DNA of 5,438 nt, taken from contig CAIMMA010000476.1 of NCBI GenBank assembly GCA_903842475.1, positions 1 through 5,438 on the forward strand. Reading direction: 5' to 3'. A program made the translations under genes and the position numbers. Of this stretch, positions 5,189 to 5,438 are shown piece after piece (the first letter of the stretch is position 1; every line of letters starts with the position of its first letter). The notes beneath the pieces are model-generated. The model did not search any database and was not told the origin of the DNA. It saw only the letters and a list, made by a program, of their open reading frames with translations. This stretch comes from an uncultured bacterium. Lineage in GTDB: Bacteria; Desulfobacterota; Desulfobulbia; Desulfobulbales; Desulfobulbaceae.

Positions 5189-5438
5189 ATGCTTATAATT
5201 TATAGCGATAAATGTACAGCCTGTGGACTTTGTGCGTCGAGTTGCGCTTTTGGCGCCATCACCGTGCAGGATGATTGTGCCGTGGTTAACGAATCCTGTA
5301 CGCTTTGTGGGGCCTGTGTTGAGAATTGTCCGACCCAAGCCTTGTATATCGAAACGGCCGAGAGAAAAAAACAAGCTGACATCGCAAGTTACTCGGGCAT
5401 CATGGTGTTTGCTGAATATCGCCATGGCGATATCGCCC
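5189..5438 (+). CDS. etfA: Etf alpha subunit with N-terminal double [4Fe-4S] ferredoxin domain (partial, 3' end outside window)
   Basis: Only the first 83 residues are present. Residues 1-57 form a bacterial 2[4Fe-4S] ferredoxin module: cluster one is Cys9-x2-Cys12-x2-Cys15-x3-Cys19, cluster two Cys37-x2-Cys40-x2-Cys43-x3-Cys47-Pro. A short linker (about 58-69) leads to GIMVFAEYRHGDIA (70-83), which is the usual N-terminal strand of the EtfA domain. This is the CarE-like layout known from caffeyl-CoA reductase complexes, where the ferredoxin domain is thought to relay electrons to or from the flavins. Cluster one has Ala20 after its last cysteine, where Pro is usual. The ATG at 5189 is the only start available after an in-frame TGA at 5174. 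No good ribosome binding site precedes it. A stand-alone ferredoxin is unlikely because of the VFAEYRHG sequence. Confidence 0.88.
   Translation, partial: MLIIYSDKCTACGLCASSCAFGAITVQDDCAVVNESCTLCGACVENCPTQALYIETAERKKQADIASYSGIMVFAEYRHGDIA

Noticed and set aside
1..5438. Mobile elements, CRISPR arrays, tRNA or rRNA genes
   Set aside because: I looked for transposase motifs, regularly spaced repeats, tRNA-like cloverleaf ends and rRNA segments and saw none.

Overview
The window is a single plus-strand gene cluster. It most resembles a Gram-negative strict anaerobe of mixed, roughly 50% GC content, probably a member of the Desulfobacterota (former Deltaproteobacteria). The lineage is inferred from gene order (DUF177-rpmF-plsX-fabH), the style of the acyl-CoA dehydrogenase, and an electron-transfer flavoprotein (Etf) of the ferredoxin-bearing, bifurcating type. 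No taxonomic marker gene is present.

Layout: bases 1-150 are the C-terminal end of an unrecognised gene, followed by a probable hairpin terminator (155-188). Bases 151-377 are non-coding and extremely T-rich. They end in a good sigma70-type promoter (TTGGCG, 17-base spacer, TATAAT, 299-327) that should start the main transcript. The genes then follow in order: DUF177/YceD protein (378-902), rpmF for ribosomal protein L32 (982-1170), plsX (1179-2195, GTG start), fabH (2210-3187), acyl-CoA dehydrogenase (3207-4355, GTG start), etfB (4368-5147), and the start of an etfA-type gene with an N-terminal double [4Fe-4S] ferredoxin domain (5189 to window end). The gaps between genes are 79, 8, 14, 19, 12 and 41 bases, so one polycistronic unit is likely. 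The 79-base gap before rpmF holds a convincing RNA hairpin.

Functionally, the first half is the widespread bacterial unit linking large-subunit ribosome assembly (YceD, L32) to fatty acid and phospholipid synthesis (PlsX, FabH). The second half is unexpected at this place. Where fabD, fabG, acpP and fabF often follow fabH, there is a complete acyl-CoA dehydrogenase/Etf redox module. Sequence signatures in EtfB and the ferredoxin domain of the alpha subunit suggest a flavin-based, possibly electron-bifurcating complex. The most interesting question is whether this module supplies or consumes acyl-CoA primers for FabH, or acts as an enoyl reductase in lipid synthesis, rather than in ordinary beta-oxidation.
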